DNA of 64,000 nucleotides from Flammeovirga kamogawensis (GTDB lineage Bacteria; Bacteroidota; Bacteroidia; Cytophagales; Flammeovirgaceae), in NCBI RefSeq assembly GCF_018736065.1, contig NZ_CP076128.1, positions 682,001 through 746,000 on the forward strand. Direction: 5' to 3'. Under the pieces are notes generated by a model, which saw only the letters and a list, made by a program, of their open reading frames with translations, was not told the origin of the DNA and made no database searches. Position numbers and translations under genes: made by a program. Below, one piece after another: positions 35,275 to 45,542 of the stretch (position 1 is its first letter; each line of letters begins with the position of its first letter).

Positions 35275-38200
35275 ATGTCTCGCTTAATAATCTCTTTACT
35301 TTGGGTGCCGCTATTATTTAGTTGTGTATCTCATTTAAATAATGTTGCAAGTAGTAATCAGGACGAGCCTGAAGAAACTACATGCACCACTTTTGTTGAT
35401 CCATTTATTGGAACAAGTGCACATGGTCATACATTTCCGGGGGCTACAATGCCATTTGGTATGGTACAATTAAGCCCTGATACGGGAATAGAAGGTTGGG
35501 ATTGGTGTTCTGGTTATCATTCTTCTGATAATTCTATAATGGGATTTTCTCATACTCATCTTTCTGGAACTGGAGGAGGAGATTATGGTGACATTTTATT
35601 AATGCCAACTGTTGGGGAAATAAAAACAGAAGCAGGTTCTAAGGAGAATCCTGATGAAGGATATAGATCTAGATTTGAACATGTTAAAGAAGAAGCGAGA
35701 CCAGGTTATTATAGTGTTTTTCTAGAAGACTATAAAGTTACTGCGGAGTTAACTGCAACAACACGAGTTGGTGTTCATAGATATACATTCCCTAAATCTC
35801 AAGATTCACATATCATTTTAGATTTAAAACATGGGATTTCTGATACAGCAAGAGATACTTGGTTTAAAGTAACTGCCGATAATGAAATAGTAGGTTTAAG
35901 AAGATCTTCTGGATGGGCTAGAGATCAATATGTTTATTTTGTAGCTCAATTTTCAAAACCATTTACATCTTTACAGGGTGTAAAAGAAGGTTCATTAATA
36001 GATGATGCTAAGGAAGTTCATGGTACAGATGTAAAAGCAGTCATAAATTATGTAACAGATTTTGATGAAGAAGTTATTGTGAAAGTTGCAATATCAGGCG
36101 TTTCTGTTGAAGGTGCTAGAAAAAATTTAGAAGCGGAAACTAAAGGTTTTGATTTTGATGCTGTACGTAAAAATGCGGATGCAGTATGGAATGAGAGATT
36201 GTCTAAAATAGAGGCTGAAGGTGGTGATAAAGTTCAAAAAACAATTTTTTATACTTCATTATACCATACTATGATAGCTCCTAATGTATACATGGATGTG
36301 GATCATCAGTATAGAGGTATGGATCAGAAGATTCATAAAGCAGAAGGTTTTACAAATTATACATTATTCTCTTTATGGGATACTTTTAGAGCGACTCATC
36401 CATTATTTACATTAATTGCTCCAAAAGAAAATAATGATTTTATTAAATCGATGCTTGCAAAATATGAGCAATCTGGACAGTTACCAATTTGGGAATTATC
36501 AGCTAATGAAACAGGAACAATGATTGGTTTTCATTCTGCTCCAGTAATTGCAGATGCGATTTTAAAAGGGCAAGCAAATTTTGATCAAGAACTTGCTTAT
36601 AAAGCATTAGTTGCAGCAGCAGAAGATCCTAGAAGAGGTTTGGATTGGTTTAATTCTGAAGGTTTTATTCCTGTAGAGAAAGAAGCAAATGCAGTTTCTA
36701 AAGGTGTAGAATATGCTTATGATATGTGGACTGTAGCTGAAGTAGCTAAGAAACTAGGCAAAACAGAAGAGTATAATAAATATGTAAATAGAGCTTTAAA
36801 TTATAAAAAACTCTATGATAAGGAAACAGGCTTTTTAAGGGGTAAAGATATGTATGGTGTTTGGACTACACCTTTTGATCCTATGAAAATTTCTTTATTA
36901 GGTGCAGGAGATTATACTGAAGGAAATGCATGGCATTATAACTTTTTTGCTCCTCAAGATATTAATGGATTGATTGATCTACATGGTGGGGACGCAAATT
37001 TTATTGCCAAGATTGATAGAATGTTTGAACAAGAGGCTGTAAATGATAATCATATGGCTCATGATGTTACCGGGTTAATAGGGCAATATGCTCAAGGAAA
37101 TGAGCCGTCTCATCATGTAATATACCTTTATAATTATGCAGGAGAACCGTTTAAAACTCAACTGCGTATTCGTCAGGTGATGGATGAAATGTATACTGCT
37201 GATAGAGATGGTTTGAGTGGTAACGAAGATTGTGGTCAGATGTCTGCATGGTATGTTTTCTCAGCAATGGGATTTTATCCAGTAAACCCAGCAGATGGTC
37301 AATATATTATTGGTAGTCCTACTTTTGGTAAAATTACTATCCATTTAGATAATGGAAATGATTTTGTAATTCAAACAGAAAATAACAATGTAAATAATAT
37401 CTATATTTCTTCTGCAACTTTAGATGGTAAAGCATTTAATCAAACGTATTTATCACATAATATGATTGAAAAGGGTGGTGTTTTAGATATGAAAATGTCA
37501 GCAGAAAAATCTACTTGGGGACAAGAAAAAGCAGCAAGACCAACTTCATATGCAGTAGCACCTTCAGAAGCTAATGCTGTAATAGTTTCTACCGAAGAAG
37601 TTTTTAGGCCTTATATCACAAATGAGTCTGTAATTTTTAATGAAACAACATCTGTAACATTAAAAGATATGACTCCGAATGTATCAATATATTATACTCT
37701 TGATGGTACCGAGCCGACTTCAAAATCAAAATTATTCGAAGAAGCATTTATATTAGAAAAGTCAACTACATTAAAAGCAATTGCTATTAATGAACATGGT
37801 GTTTCAAGTAAAGTTTCTGATTTTAAATTTAAGAAAGCATTTTATCAAACGGGTGGTGAATATCCAATTTTAGCTATCAATTATGATAAAAATGCAACCT
37901 ATAATGCAGGGATTAATGGTATTCTAGATGGTGTTTATGCATCAGATAATTTAAGAGATGGGAAATGGGATGGTGTCTCAGGTCAGGATTTAGAAGCAGT
38001 GATAGATTTAGGTCAGAAAGAGCCATTACATCAAATATCAATCGGGTTCTTAGAAAATACATCTTCATGGGTATTTCTTCCTAAAGAAATAAAATTCTTT
38101 GTTTCAGTTGACGGTGAAGAGTTTAAAGAAATCAGTGTGCAAAATACTGATATGCCAAATGATCACCCAACAATTAATGTAACTAGGTTTACAACTGAAG

Positions 38201-38325
38201 TTCCTACTTCAAATAAATATAGATTTATAAAAGTAGTAGCAACACCATTTGAAGCCTTACCAAATTGGCATCCAGGAGGAGGTAATAAGCCTTGGATGTT
38301 TACTGATGAAATTGTAATTGAATAA
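35275..38325 (+). CDS. GH92 alpha-mannosidase with chitobiase-C and discoidin tail (second)
   Basis: 1016 aa. Lipoprotein signal ending LLFSCVSH (Cys17). The catalytic part (about 35-755) carries GTGGGDYGDILLMP, acid Glu E412 in SANETGTMIGFHS, GNEPSHHVIYLYN and GNEDCGQMSAWY. From about 772 follows a chitobiase/hexosaminidase C-terminal beta domain (VSIYYTLDGTEPTSKSK), then a discoidin-like domain ending LPNWHPGGGNKPWMFTDEIVIE. The tail is homologous to that of the GH20 just upstream and could bind carbohydrate. It begins 7 bp after the GH20 stop. Confidence 0.95.
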   Translation: MSRLIISLLWVPLLFSCVSHLNNVASSNQDEPEETTCTTFVDPFIGTSAHGHTFPGATMPFGMVQLSPDTGIEGWDWCSGYHSSDNSIMGFSHTHLSGTGGGDYGDILLMPTVGEIKTEAGSKENPDEGYRSRFEHVKEEARPGYYSVFLEDYKVTAELTATTRVGVHRYTFPKSQDSHIILDLKHGISDTARDTWFKVTADNEIVGLRRSSGWARDQYVYFVAQFSKPFTSLQGVKEGSLIDDAKEVHGTDVKAVINYVTDFDEEVIVKVAISGVSVEGARKNLEAETKGFDFDAVRKNADAVWNERLSKIEAEGGDKVQKTIFYTSLYHTMIAPNVYMDVDHQYRGMDQKIHKAEGFTNYTLFSLWDTFRATHPLFTLIAPKENNDFIKSMLAKYEQSGQLPIWELSANETGTMIGFHSAPVIADAILKGQANFDQELAYKALVAAAEDPRRGLDWFNSEGFIPVEKEANAVSKGVEYAYDMWTVAEVAKKLGKTEEYNKYVNRALNYKKLYDKETGFLRGKDMYGVWTTPFDPMKISLLGAGDYTEGNAWHYNFFAPQDINGLIDLHGGDANFIAKIDRMFEQEAVNDNHMAHDVTGLIGQYAQGNEPSHHVIYLYNYAGEPFKTQLRIRQVMDEMYTADRDGLSGNEDCGQMSAWYVFSAMGFYPVNPADGQYIIGSPTFGKITIHLDNGNDFVIQTENNNVNNIYISSATLDGKAFNQTYLSHNMIEKGGVLDMKMSAEKSTWGQEKAARPTSYAVAPSEANAVIVSTEEVFRPYITNESVIFNETTSVTLKDMTPNVSIYYTLDGTEPTSKSKLFEEAFILEKSTTLKAIAINEHGVSSKVSDFKFKKAFYQTGGEYPILAINYDKNATYNAGINGILDGVYASDNLRDGKWDGVSGQDLEAVIDLGQKEPLHQISIGFLENTSSWVFLPKEIKFFVSVDGEEFKEISVQNTDMPNDHPTINVTRFTTEVPTSNKYRFIKVVATPFEALPNWHPGGGNKPWMFTDEIVIE

Positions 38326-38332
38326 CTACTAT

Positions 38333-38360
38333 TGGAGGCAGGGTAACTTGCCTCCATTTT
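38333..38360 (+). terminator. Hairpin between second and third GH92 genes
   Basis: TGGAGGCA and TGCCTCCA form an 8-bp stem around an 8-nt loop, followed by TTTT. It could terminate partially and so reduce expression of the third GH92. Confidence 0.5.
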
Positions 38361-38374
38361 ATTATAAAAATGAT

Positions 38375-40618
38375 ATGAAAAAAATAATCTTACAGTTTTT
38401 TATACTTAGCTTCATTACAACTGTAGTAAATGCTCAAGATTTTGCCGACTATGTAAACCCATTTATAGGTACAACTAATTACGGTGCTACAAATCCTGGG
38501 GCAATAGCTCCAAGAGGTATGGTGTCTGTAGTTCCGTTTAATACTTATGGAGGCGAAACGACATTTGAAAAAGACAGTGGATGGTTATCTCAAGTTTACG
38601 AGAGAACAAATAGCCATTTTACAGGTTTCAGTCATGTGAATTTAAGTGGTGTTGGCTGCCCAGATTTAGGAGCCGTAATTGTTATGCCAACTACTGGAGA
38701 AATTGATATTAATCCTTTAACGTACGGGTCTACTATATCAAACCAAGAAGCACGAGCTGGATATTTTTCTACACATATTGATAAATATGATATCGATACA
38801 GAATTAACAGCTACACAAAGAGCTGGTATTTCTAAATATAAATTTCCTGCAGGTAAAGCAAATTTGCTTTTAAACCTTGGTCAAGCACTCTCAAATGAAA
38901 GTGGGGCATTGGTAAAAGTTGTAAATGAGCAAGAAATTGAAGGAATGCGTATGGTTGGTTCTTTCTGTTACAATAATCCAAAAACAATCTACCCAGTGTA
39001 TTTTGTGATGAAGGTAAATAAGAAAGCAAATAAAACAGCGGTTTGGCAGCAGCATAATAAAATTGAAGGTCCAGAGGCACAATGGATGGCTGCTTACAAT
39101 GGTCAACAACGTATAATTGAAGATGCTTATTACCCCATTATTGGTGACTCTTTAGGAGCAATATTCTCTTATGATTTTGCAGTGCCTACTGAAGTTGAAG
39201 TCAAAATAGGTATCTCTTATGTGAGTATTGAGAATGCAAGAAAAAATTTAGAAACTGAAGTTTCAAACGTATCTTTTGATGAAATAGCTAATAGAACAAA
39301 AGACAATTGGAATTCAGTTTTATCAAAAATTAAAGTAGAAGGTGGTTCAGAAGATGATAAAACAGTATTCTATACAGCTCTTTATCATACAATGATTCAT
39401 CCAAACGTTTTAAGTGATGTAAATGGCGAATACCCTGCATCTAAAACTAGAAAGACAAAGACTACAGAAGGTGAACGATATACTGTTTTCTCGCTATGGG
39501 ATACATACAGAGATCTTCATCAGTTAATGACTCTTGTTTACCCTAAACAACAATTAAACATGGTAAATACAATGTTAGATATTTACGATGAAACAGGTTG
39601 GTTACCAAAATGGGAGTTAAACTCTACTGAAACATATACTATGGTTGGAGATCCTGCTGCTATTGTAATTGCAGATACGTATATGCGAGGTTTAAATCAA
39701 TTTGATCATGAAAAAGCTTTTGAGGCTGTTACAAAAAGTGCATACTCGGTAGAAGGAGGAAACCCTGTTCGACCATGTATTGATAGCTATATTGAATACG
39801 GTTATATTCCGGTTGATAATGAACTTGATAAAAAACTTTGGGCTTCTGTATCAACATCTTTAGAATATTATGTTGCTGATTGGGGAGTAGCTCAATTTGC
39901 TAAAAGTTTAGGAAAACAGGATAAATACAAAGAATTTAAAGAAAGAGCATACGGGTATAAAAAGTTATTTGATAAAGAAACTGACTTTTTACGTCCTCGT
40001 CATAAAGATGGTAAATGGTACAGTCCTTTTGATCCAAATGATGGAGCTAATTTTACACATAATATTGGCTATGTAGAAGGTAACGCTTACCAATATAACA
40101 TGATGGTTCAGTTTGATATCCCTGGTTTAATAAAACAATTTGGAACTAAAGCTTTTGAAAATAGATTAGATGAAATTTTCTCAACTGGTCAATTTGATAT
40201 GGCTAACGAGCCTGATATTGCTTATCCTTATGCTTACAATTATATAAAAGGTAAGGAGTATAAAACACAAGAAAAAGTGCTTGAGCTAAGGGAAAAGTAC
40301 TTTACAAACAAAGCTGATGGTATTGCAGGAAATGACGATACTGGAACAATGTCTGCTTGGGTAGTTTTCTCTATGATGGGTATTTATCCAGATGCTCCAG
40401 GAACACCACAATATGCTTTAACAACACCTGCTTTTGATAAAGTTACAATTGAATTAGATTCAAAATATTGGGGTAAAGACCAAGTTGTGATTAAAAAACA
40501 AGGAGGGGAATCTAATCATATACAAAGTATAAAAGTTAATGGTAAACCACATAGAGGTTACTTTATAAATCATAAGGATTTAGTCGGAGCTAATGAGATT
40601 ACAATCAACATGAAATAG
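38375..40618 (+). CDS. Divergent GH92 protein, Sec-secreted (third)
   Basis: 747 aa from MKKIILQFFILSF; an open TTG extension to 38318 runs through the hairpin and is unlikely. A Sec signal ends VVNAQ, with no lipobox, unlike its two neighbours. GH92 features are present (YVNPFIGTTNYGATNPGAIAPRGM; acid Glu E419 in STETYTMVGDPA), but key loops differ: GVGCPDLG replaces GTGxGD, NEPDIAYPYAYNY replaces NEPSHHVxYLYNY, so the usual His pair is absent, and GNDDTGTMSAW replaces GNEDCGQMSxW. It probably has a different linkage or substrate specificity; loss of activity is possible but less likely given conservation elsewhere. Confidence 0.9.
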   Translation: MKKIILQFFILSFITTVVNAQDFADYVNPFIGTTNYGATNPGAIAPRGMVSVVPFNTYGGETTFEKDSGWLSQVYERTNSHFTGFSHVNLSGVGCPDLGAVIVMPTTGEIDINPLTYGSTISNQEARAGYFSTHIDKYDIDTELTATQRAGISKYKFPAGKANLLLNLGQALSNESGALVKVVNEQEIEGMRMVGSFCYNNPKTIYPVYFVMKVNKKANKTAVWQQHNKIEGPEAQWMAAYNGQQRIIEDAYYPIIGDSLGAIFSYDFAVPTEVEVKIGISYVSIENARKNLETEVSNVSFDEIANRTKDNWNSVLSKIKVEGGSEDDKTVFYTALYHTMIHPNVLSDVNGEYPASKTRKTKTTEGERYTVFSLWDTYRDLHQLMTLVYPKQQLNMVNTMLDIYDETGWLPKWELNSTETYTMVGDPAAIVIADTYMRGLNQFDHEKAFEAVTKSAYSVEGGNPVRPCIDSYIEYGYIPVDNELDKKLWASVSTSLEYYVADWGVAQFAKSLGKQDKYKEFKERAYGYKKLFDKETDFLRPRHKDGKWYSPFDPNDGANFTHNIGYVEGNAYQYNMMVQFDIPGLIKQFGTKAFENRLDEIFSTGQFDMANEPDIAYPYAYNYIKGKEYKTQEKVLELREKYFTNKADGIAGNDDTGTMSAWVVFSMMGIYPDAPGTPQYALTTPAFDKVTIELDSKYWGKDQVVIKKQGGESNHIQSIKVNGKPHRGYFINHKDLVGANEITINMK

Positions 40619-40647
40619 AACATTCCTTTTGGTAATTGTTTAATACT

Positions 40648-40683
40648 AAAAAAGCATCGAGTTTACGCTCGATGCTTTTTTGT
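40648..40683. terminator. Bidirectional terminator
   Basis: AAAAAAGCATCGAG and CTCGATGCTTTTTT pair perfectly around TTTACG, between the convergent third GH92 gene and dnaN. Confidence 0.93.
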
Positions 40684-40720
40684 ATTTTTAACTCCTAGTA
40701 CCAGGAGAAGATAATTAAAC

Positions 40721-41851
40721 CTAGTAAGAGAAATTATGGAGCATAATTGGCATCACCAACATTAATACATCTTCGTTTTCAGGTTGTTCTTCAGGAACAA
40801 TCAACCCTGCCATACCTGGCTCAGATAATCTAAGTGTAATACGGTCACTTGAGATGTTATTTAAGATTTCGATTAAGAATTTCGCATTAAAGCCAATTTC
40901 TAAATCTTCTCCATCGTGCTCACAGAATAATCTTTCTTTAGCCTCATTAGAGAAATCTAAATCTTCTGCAGAAACAAATAACTCATTGTCTTGAACTTTA
41001 AAACGAACTTGGTTAGTTGTTTTGTTTGCATAAATAACAATACGCTTTAAACATCCTAACAATGCCTGGCGATCTAGTGTTACAAGATTAGTATTATTTA
41101 ATGGAATAACATTTTCATAATCAGGGAAACGTTCGTCAATTAAACGAGCAATTAGTTTCATGCTACCGAAAGTGAAAATTGCATACTGCTCATTAAACTC
41201 TAAAGTAACATTACTAGATTCCGAAGGAAGGATGTTCTTTAATTGAGTTAAAGCCTTTTTACCCATTATTATTGGAGACATCATTCCATTTACAGCAATG
41301 TCATGTCTTCTATATCTAACAAGTCTATGAGAATCCGTAGCAACAAAATCAGAATGTTCTTCAGAAAGATTGAAGAATACACCATTCATGTTTGGCTTCA
41401 TGTCATCATTACTTGTAGCAAATAAGGTAAACCCAATTGCATCACCTAAAACTTCACTTGTCATGCTTAATGAGTTAGACATGTCAAAGTCAGGATTTGC
41501 TGGATAATCTTCTGCATTTTCACCTGCTAATTTATATCTACCATTATCAGAACTTATCTCAATTGTATACGTTTCAAAATCGATAGAAAATGTAACTGGT
41601 TGCTCAGGAAGGTTCTTAAGCGTGTCAGTTAACATTTTAGCAGGTATTGCTACATTACCATCAGCATTAGCTTCAACATTTACCTCAGAGATAATTGTTG
41701 TTTGCATGTCAGATGCTGTAATTTTTAATAATCCTCCTTGAATTTCAAATAAGAAATTTTCAAGAATAGGCATTGTAGGGTTATTTGGAATAACACCGTT
41801 CAACATCTGAATTTGCTTCAGAATAGTGGAAGTGGATGCAGTAAATTTCAT
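40721..41851 (-). CDS. dnaN: DNA polymerase III beta sliding clamp
   Basis: 376 aa, normal length. Three clamp folds: N-terminal MKFTASTSTILKQIQMLNGVIPNNPTMPILENFLFEI, middle around GDAIGFTLFATSNDDMKPNMNGV, and the C-terminal segment ending VLMLVMPIMLHN, equivalent to the peptide-binding end of E. coli DnaN. It forms the ring that holds replicative polymerase on DNA. It lies 25 bp after trpS on the same strand and away from any visible dnaA or origin. Confidence 0.96.
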   Translation of the reverse strand: MKFTASTSTILKQIQMLNGVIPNNPTMPILENFLFEIQGGLLKITASDMQTTIISEVNVEANADGNVAIPAKMLTDTLKNLPEQPVTFSIDFETYTIEISSDNGRYKLAGENAEDYPANPDFDMSNSLSMTSEVLGDAIGFTLFATSNDDMKPNMNGVFFNLSEEHSDFVATDSHRLVRYRRHDIAVNGMMSPIIMGKKALTQLKNILPSESSNVTLEFNEQYAIFTFGSMKLIARLIDERFPDYENVIPLNNTNLVTLDRQALLGCLKRIVIYANKTTNQVRFKVQDNELFVSAEDLDFSNEAKERLFCEHDGEDLEIGFNAKFLIEILNNISSDRITLRLSEPGMAGLIVPEEQPENEDVLMLVMPIMLHNFSY

Positions 41852-41876
41852 TGTAATAACTTTTATAAATATCTTT

Positions 41877-42845
41877 TTAGTAGCCCACTAAAGTGCGAAC
41901 TTCTTTAATTTTCTTTTCTGCAATAGCTCTAGCTTTTGCTTCTCCTATGCTAAGTTCTTCTTCAAGAACATCAAGGTTCGACATGTAGTAGTCAAACTTT
42001 TCACGAGCATCTTTATAGTTTTCAAGAATTAGGTTTAGTAATGCTGTTTTTGCATGACCATAACCATAATTGCCACCCAAATAATTAGCTCTCATTTCAG
42101 CAATTTGCTCATCATTGGCTAATAATTTGTATAACGCAAAAACGTTACAAGTTTCAGGATCTTTAGGTGCTTCAAGTGGAAGAGAATCCGTTTCGATTTT
42201 CATCACTTGCTTTTTTAACTGATTCTTTGGTAAAAAGATATCAATAACATTACCGTAAGATTTACTCATTTTAGAGCCATCAGTACCAGGTATTGTCATT
42301 ATTGATTCATTAATAACAGCTTCTGGAGTAGCAAATGTTTCACCATAAGTACGGTTAAATGCAGCACAGATATCACGAGTGATTTCCAAATGTTGTTTTT
42401 GATCCTTTCCTACAGGAACTTGATCAGCGTCATACATTAAGATATCACAAGCCATAAGTACAGGGTAAGTAAATAAACCTGCATTTACGTCGGATAATTT
42501 ATCTGACTTATCTTTAAAAGAATGTGCATTAGCTAACATAGGGAACGGCGTTAGACAACTTAAATACCAAGTTAATTCGCAAACTTGAGGAATTTTAGAT
42601 TGTCTATAAAAAATGTTCTTCTTAGTATCAAACCCTAAAGATAGCCATGCAGCAGCTGTAGCATATACATTGTATTTTCTGTCTTCTGCATTTTTTATTG
42701 TCGTCATTGAATGTAAATCTGCAATAAAGAAGAATGCTTCATTATCATTAGATTTTGAAAGTTCAATTGCGGGTTGGATTGCACCTAAAACATTTCCTAA
42801 GTGTTGTCTTCCAGAGCTTTGTACTCCTGTAAGAATTCTTGCCAT
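41877..42845 (-). CDS. trpS: Tryptophanyl-tRNA synthetase
   Basis: 322 aa, typical of bacterial TrpRS. Class I signatures: the HIGH-like SSGRQHLGNVLGAIQP at the N-terminus and the KMSKS loop in GSKMSKSYGNVIDIF. LMACDILMYDADQVPVGKDQKQHLE is the Trp/ATP-binding segment. It charges tRNA-Trp in the cytoplasm. Probably co-transcribed with dnaN. Confidence 0.96.
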   Translation of the reverse strand: MARILTGVQSSGRQHLGNVLGAIQPAIELSKSNDNEAFFFIADLHSMTTIKNAEDRKYNVYATAAAWLSLGFDTKKNIFYRQSKIPQVCELTWYLSCLTPFPMLANAHSFKDKSDKLSDVNAGLFTYPVLMACDILMYDADQVPVGKDQKQHLEITRDICAAFNRTYGETFATPEAVINESIMTIPGTDGSKMSKSYGNVIDIFLPKNQLKKQVMKIETDSLPLEAPKDPETCNVFALYKLLANDEQIAEMRANYLGGNYGYGHAKTALLNLILENYKDAREKFDYYMSNLDVLEEELSIGEAKARAIAEKKIKEVRTLVGY

Positions 42846-43021
42846 TATAAAATTATCTAACTATTCTTTTATTTACATAAAATTGAACTGCGAAAATAAA
42901 TAAAAATGAGATAACAAATACTAAATATCCCTCAACATAGGTGGTTTCTATCAAAAAAAAATGATGATATTCAACATTGTTCTCTTTTGGAGATAGATTT
43001 AAATTTAAAATAAAAAATAAT

Positions 43022-43537
43022 ATGGCTTTAATTAAAAAGGTAAAAGGGGTGTTACCCATTATTGACGAAGGTTGTTTTCTAGCAGAAAACGCTACAATAG
43101 TAGGTGATGTAACAATGGGAAAAGAATGTTCTGTTTGGTTTAGTGCTGTAGTAAGAGGCGATGTAAACAAAATAACAATTGGCGATAGGTGCAATATTCA
43201 AGATGGTGCGGTAATTCACTGTACCTATCAAACCTCTGCAACAGTTCTAGGGAATAATGTTTCTATTGGGCATAATGCACTTGTGCATGGTTGTACAATC
43301 CATGATAATGTGCTTGTAGGAATGGGAGCAATAGTAATGGACAATGCTGTTGTAGAAGATAACGTGCTTATTGCGGCAGGTGCTGTTGTATTACAAAATG
43401 CACGTTTAGAATCTGGGTATTTATATGCTGGGATACCTGCTAAGAAAATAAAACCTTTGGATGATAAATTAAAAGCAGTTTTTGAAAGAACGGCAAATAA
43501 CTACGTAATGTATAGTAGTTGGTTTGATGAGGAATAA
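43022..43537 (+). CDS. Gamma-carbonic-anhydrase-like hexapeptide-repeat protein
   Basis: 171 aa from MALIKKVKGVLPIID; the upstream open part starts at a TTG. Left-handed beta-helix hexapeptides run through most of the chain (AENATIVGDVTMGKECSVWFSAVVRGDV). Three histidines in HC and GHNALVHGC positions match the metal ligands of gamma-class carbonic anhydrases. Homologues (YrdA, PaaY) form trimers; activity is variable. Single gene between terminators. Confidence 0.88.
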   Translation: MALIKKVKGVLPIIDEGCFLAENATIVGDVTMGKECSVWFSAVVRGDVNKITIGDRCNIQDGAVIHCTYQTSATVLGNNVSIGHNALVHGCTIHDNVLVGMGAIVMDNAVVEDNVLIAAGAVVLQNARLESGYLYAGIPAKKIKPLDDKLKAVFERTANNYVMYSSWFDEE

Positions 43538-43538
43538 A

Positions 43539-43583
43539 AAAAATGGCTGAATTTAATTTAAAACTAAATTCAGCCATTTTTGA
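43539..43583. terminator. Bidirectional terminator
   Basis: AAAAATGGCTGAATTTA and TAAATTCAGCCATTTTT (17 bp) pair perfectly around 9 nt, between the carbonic-anhydrase-like gene and the convergent ferredoxin gene. Confidence 0.93.
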
Positions 43584-43595
43584 ATAGAAGATTGA

Positions 43596-44358
<763 letters not shown>

Positions 44359-45264
44359 ATGATCAGACTTAATATTGTTTTGGCTGCCTTGCCATTTTTG
44401 TTCTTATTCTCATGTTCTTCAGATGATGAATCAACACCTAGTAGTGATCAGTTAGATCCTGTAGCTGCCGAATGTAAATTAGCAGAAGATAGGTTTACCC
44501 AAGTTGTAGATAGTTTAGGGCAAAAGACACTAACTACTATCTTGTCAAAATCTTATGGATATGATAATGACCTCATGTCTACATATACAAACACTACAAC
44601 AATTAATTATGTAGATAAAGCTGATGAAGACAATTCTATATCTCAATCATCATCTTATACGTTAGACTTATCGTATGACGACAATGGTATGTTGTTAGCC
44701 GTTAGTTATGAAGATGAACCAATTGCTGAAGTTAATAATGTTGACAATAGAGTACACTCAGTAATTGTAAATTATACTGATGGTAGTTATGGTGAATTTG
44801 AATTTAGTTATGATGATCAAGGTAGAATTTTTGAGATAGAAGATACTCAGACTGAATCGGATTCGACGTTAATAATAAGGTTAGATTATAATAGTATGGG
44901 ACTTTCAGCAATGAATTTCTACTATGGTGATTTTAAATATTTTGGATTGGATTATACTTTTTCAGAACAAGTTAGAAATCCTTATCAAGGTTTTGCTTTC
45001 TATATAATTTCTATAATTGAAAATCAAGGATCTGCAATTAATAGTGATTTTACTAATTTTGGAGAATATCTGGTTACAGAAATTATCTACGGTGAAGCCA
45101 CTAATATGGAAGGTGGATGGGACCGAGATGTAGTTTATACAGATCAAATGACTTATCAACTGAATGATAAAAACTACCCAATCACAGGAACAGTTCCCGA
45201 TCAAACTGAAGGGGATATTGTAACTTCTATTAATCAAGACTTTAATTATACTAATTGCGACTAG
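44359..45264 (+). CDS. Lipoprotein of unknown function
   Basis: 301 aa. Lipoprotein signal ending FLFSCSSDDES (Cys19); the S-D-D-E after the Cys resembles the Bacteroidota surface-export signal, so it is probably on the cell surface. The body has repeated Y-D-x-x-G units (LSYDDNGMLLAVSYEDE, FSYDDQGRIFEIEDT, LDYNSMGL), as in YD-repeat-like beta-sheet lipoproteins common in this phylum. No enzyme motif. A small membrane protein gene follows 66 bp later. Confidence 0.72.
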   Translation: MIRLNIVLAALPFLFLFSCSSDDESTPSSDQLDPVAAECKLAEDRFTQVVDSLGQKTLTTILSKSYGYDNDLMSTYTNTTTINYVDKADEDNSISQSSSYTLDLSYDDNGMLLAVSYEDEPIAEVNNVDNRVHSVIVNYTDGSYGEFEFSYDDQGRIFEIEDTQTESDSTLIIRLDYNSMGLSAMNFYYGDFKYFGLDYTFSEQVRNPYQGFAFYIISIIENQGSAINSDFTNFGEYLVTEIIYGEATNMEGGWDRDVVYTDQMTYQLNDKNYPITGTVPDQTEGDIVTSINQDFNYTNCD

Positions 45265-45330
45265 TTAATAGTTGTAAAAGTTAGTTTTAAGTGTTAATTT
45301 TACTTTACTTACACTTAGAACTATCACATT

Positions 45331-45489
45331 ATGGAATTATTTTTAGGCATTATTCTCATAACTATGCCGATCTTATTTGCGATGGGCTTATTGGCATTTA
45401 TGATGACAGGTCCTAAAAAAGATCAAGAAGCTACAGAAGTAGTAGAGTTTACTACTGAAGTAATTAACGATGAAAATATAGCAGTATAA
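45331..45489 (+). CDS. 52-aa single-pass membrane protein
   Basis: Starts MELFLGIILITMPILFAMGL; residues 2-26 form one hydrophobic helix, then GPKKDQ and an acidic tail. A strong terminator overlaps its stop codon, which supports a real gene. Function unknown; it may be co-transcribed with the upstream lipoprotein. Confidence 0.55.
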   Translation: MELFLGIILITMPILFAMGLLAFMMTGPKKDQEATEVVEFTTEVINDENIAV

Positions 45490-45525
45490 AAAAGGAGATC
45501 TCATTTAATTGAGATCTCCTTTTTC
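45489..45525. terminator. Bidirectional terminator
   Basis: AAAAAGGAGATCTCA pairs with TGAGATCTCCTTTTT (15 bp) around TTTAAT. It serves the small membrane protein gene and the convergent DUF3078 gene. Confidence 0.93.
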
Positions 45526-45542
45526 GTTATAGATAAATTGGA

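Noticed and set aside
42853-43194. Minus-strand ORF of 113 codons upstream of trpS
   Set aside because: It overlaps the carbonic-anhydrase-like gene and its promoter; composition is not convincing.
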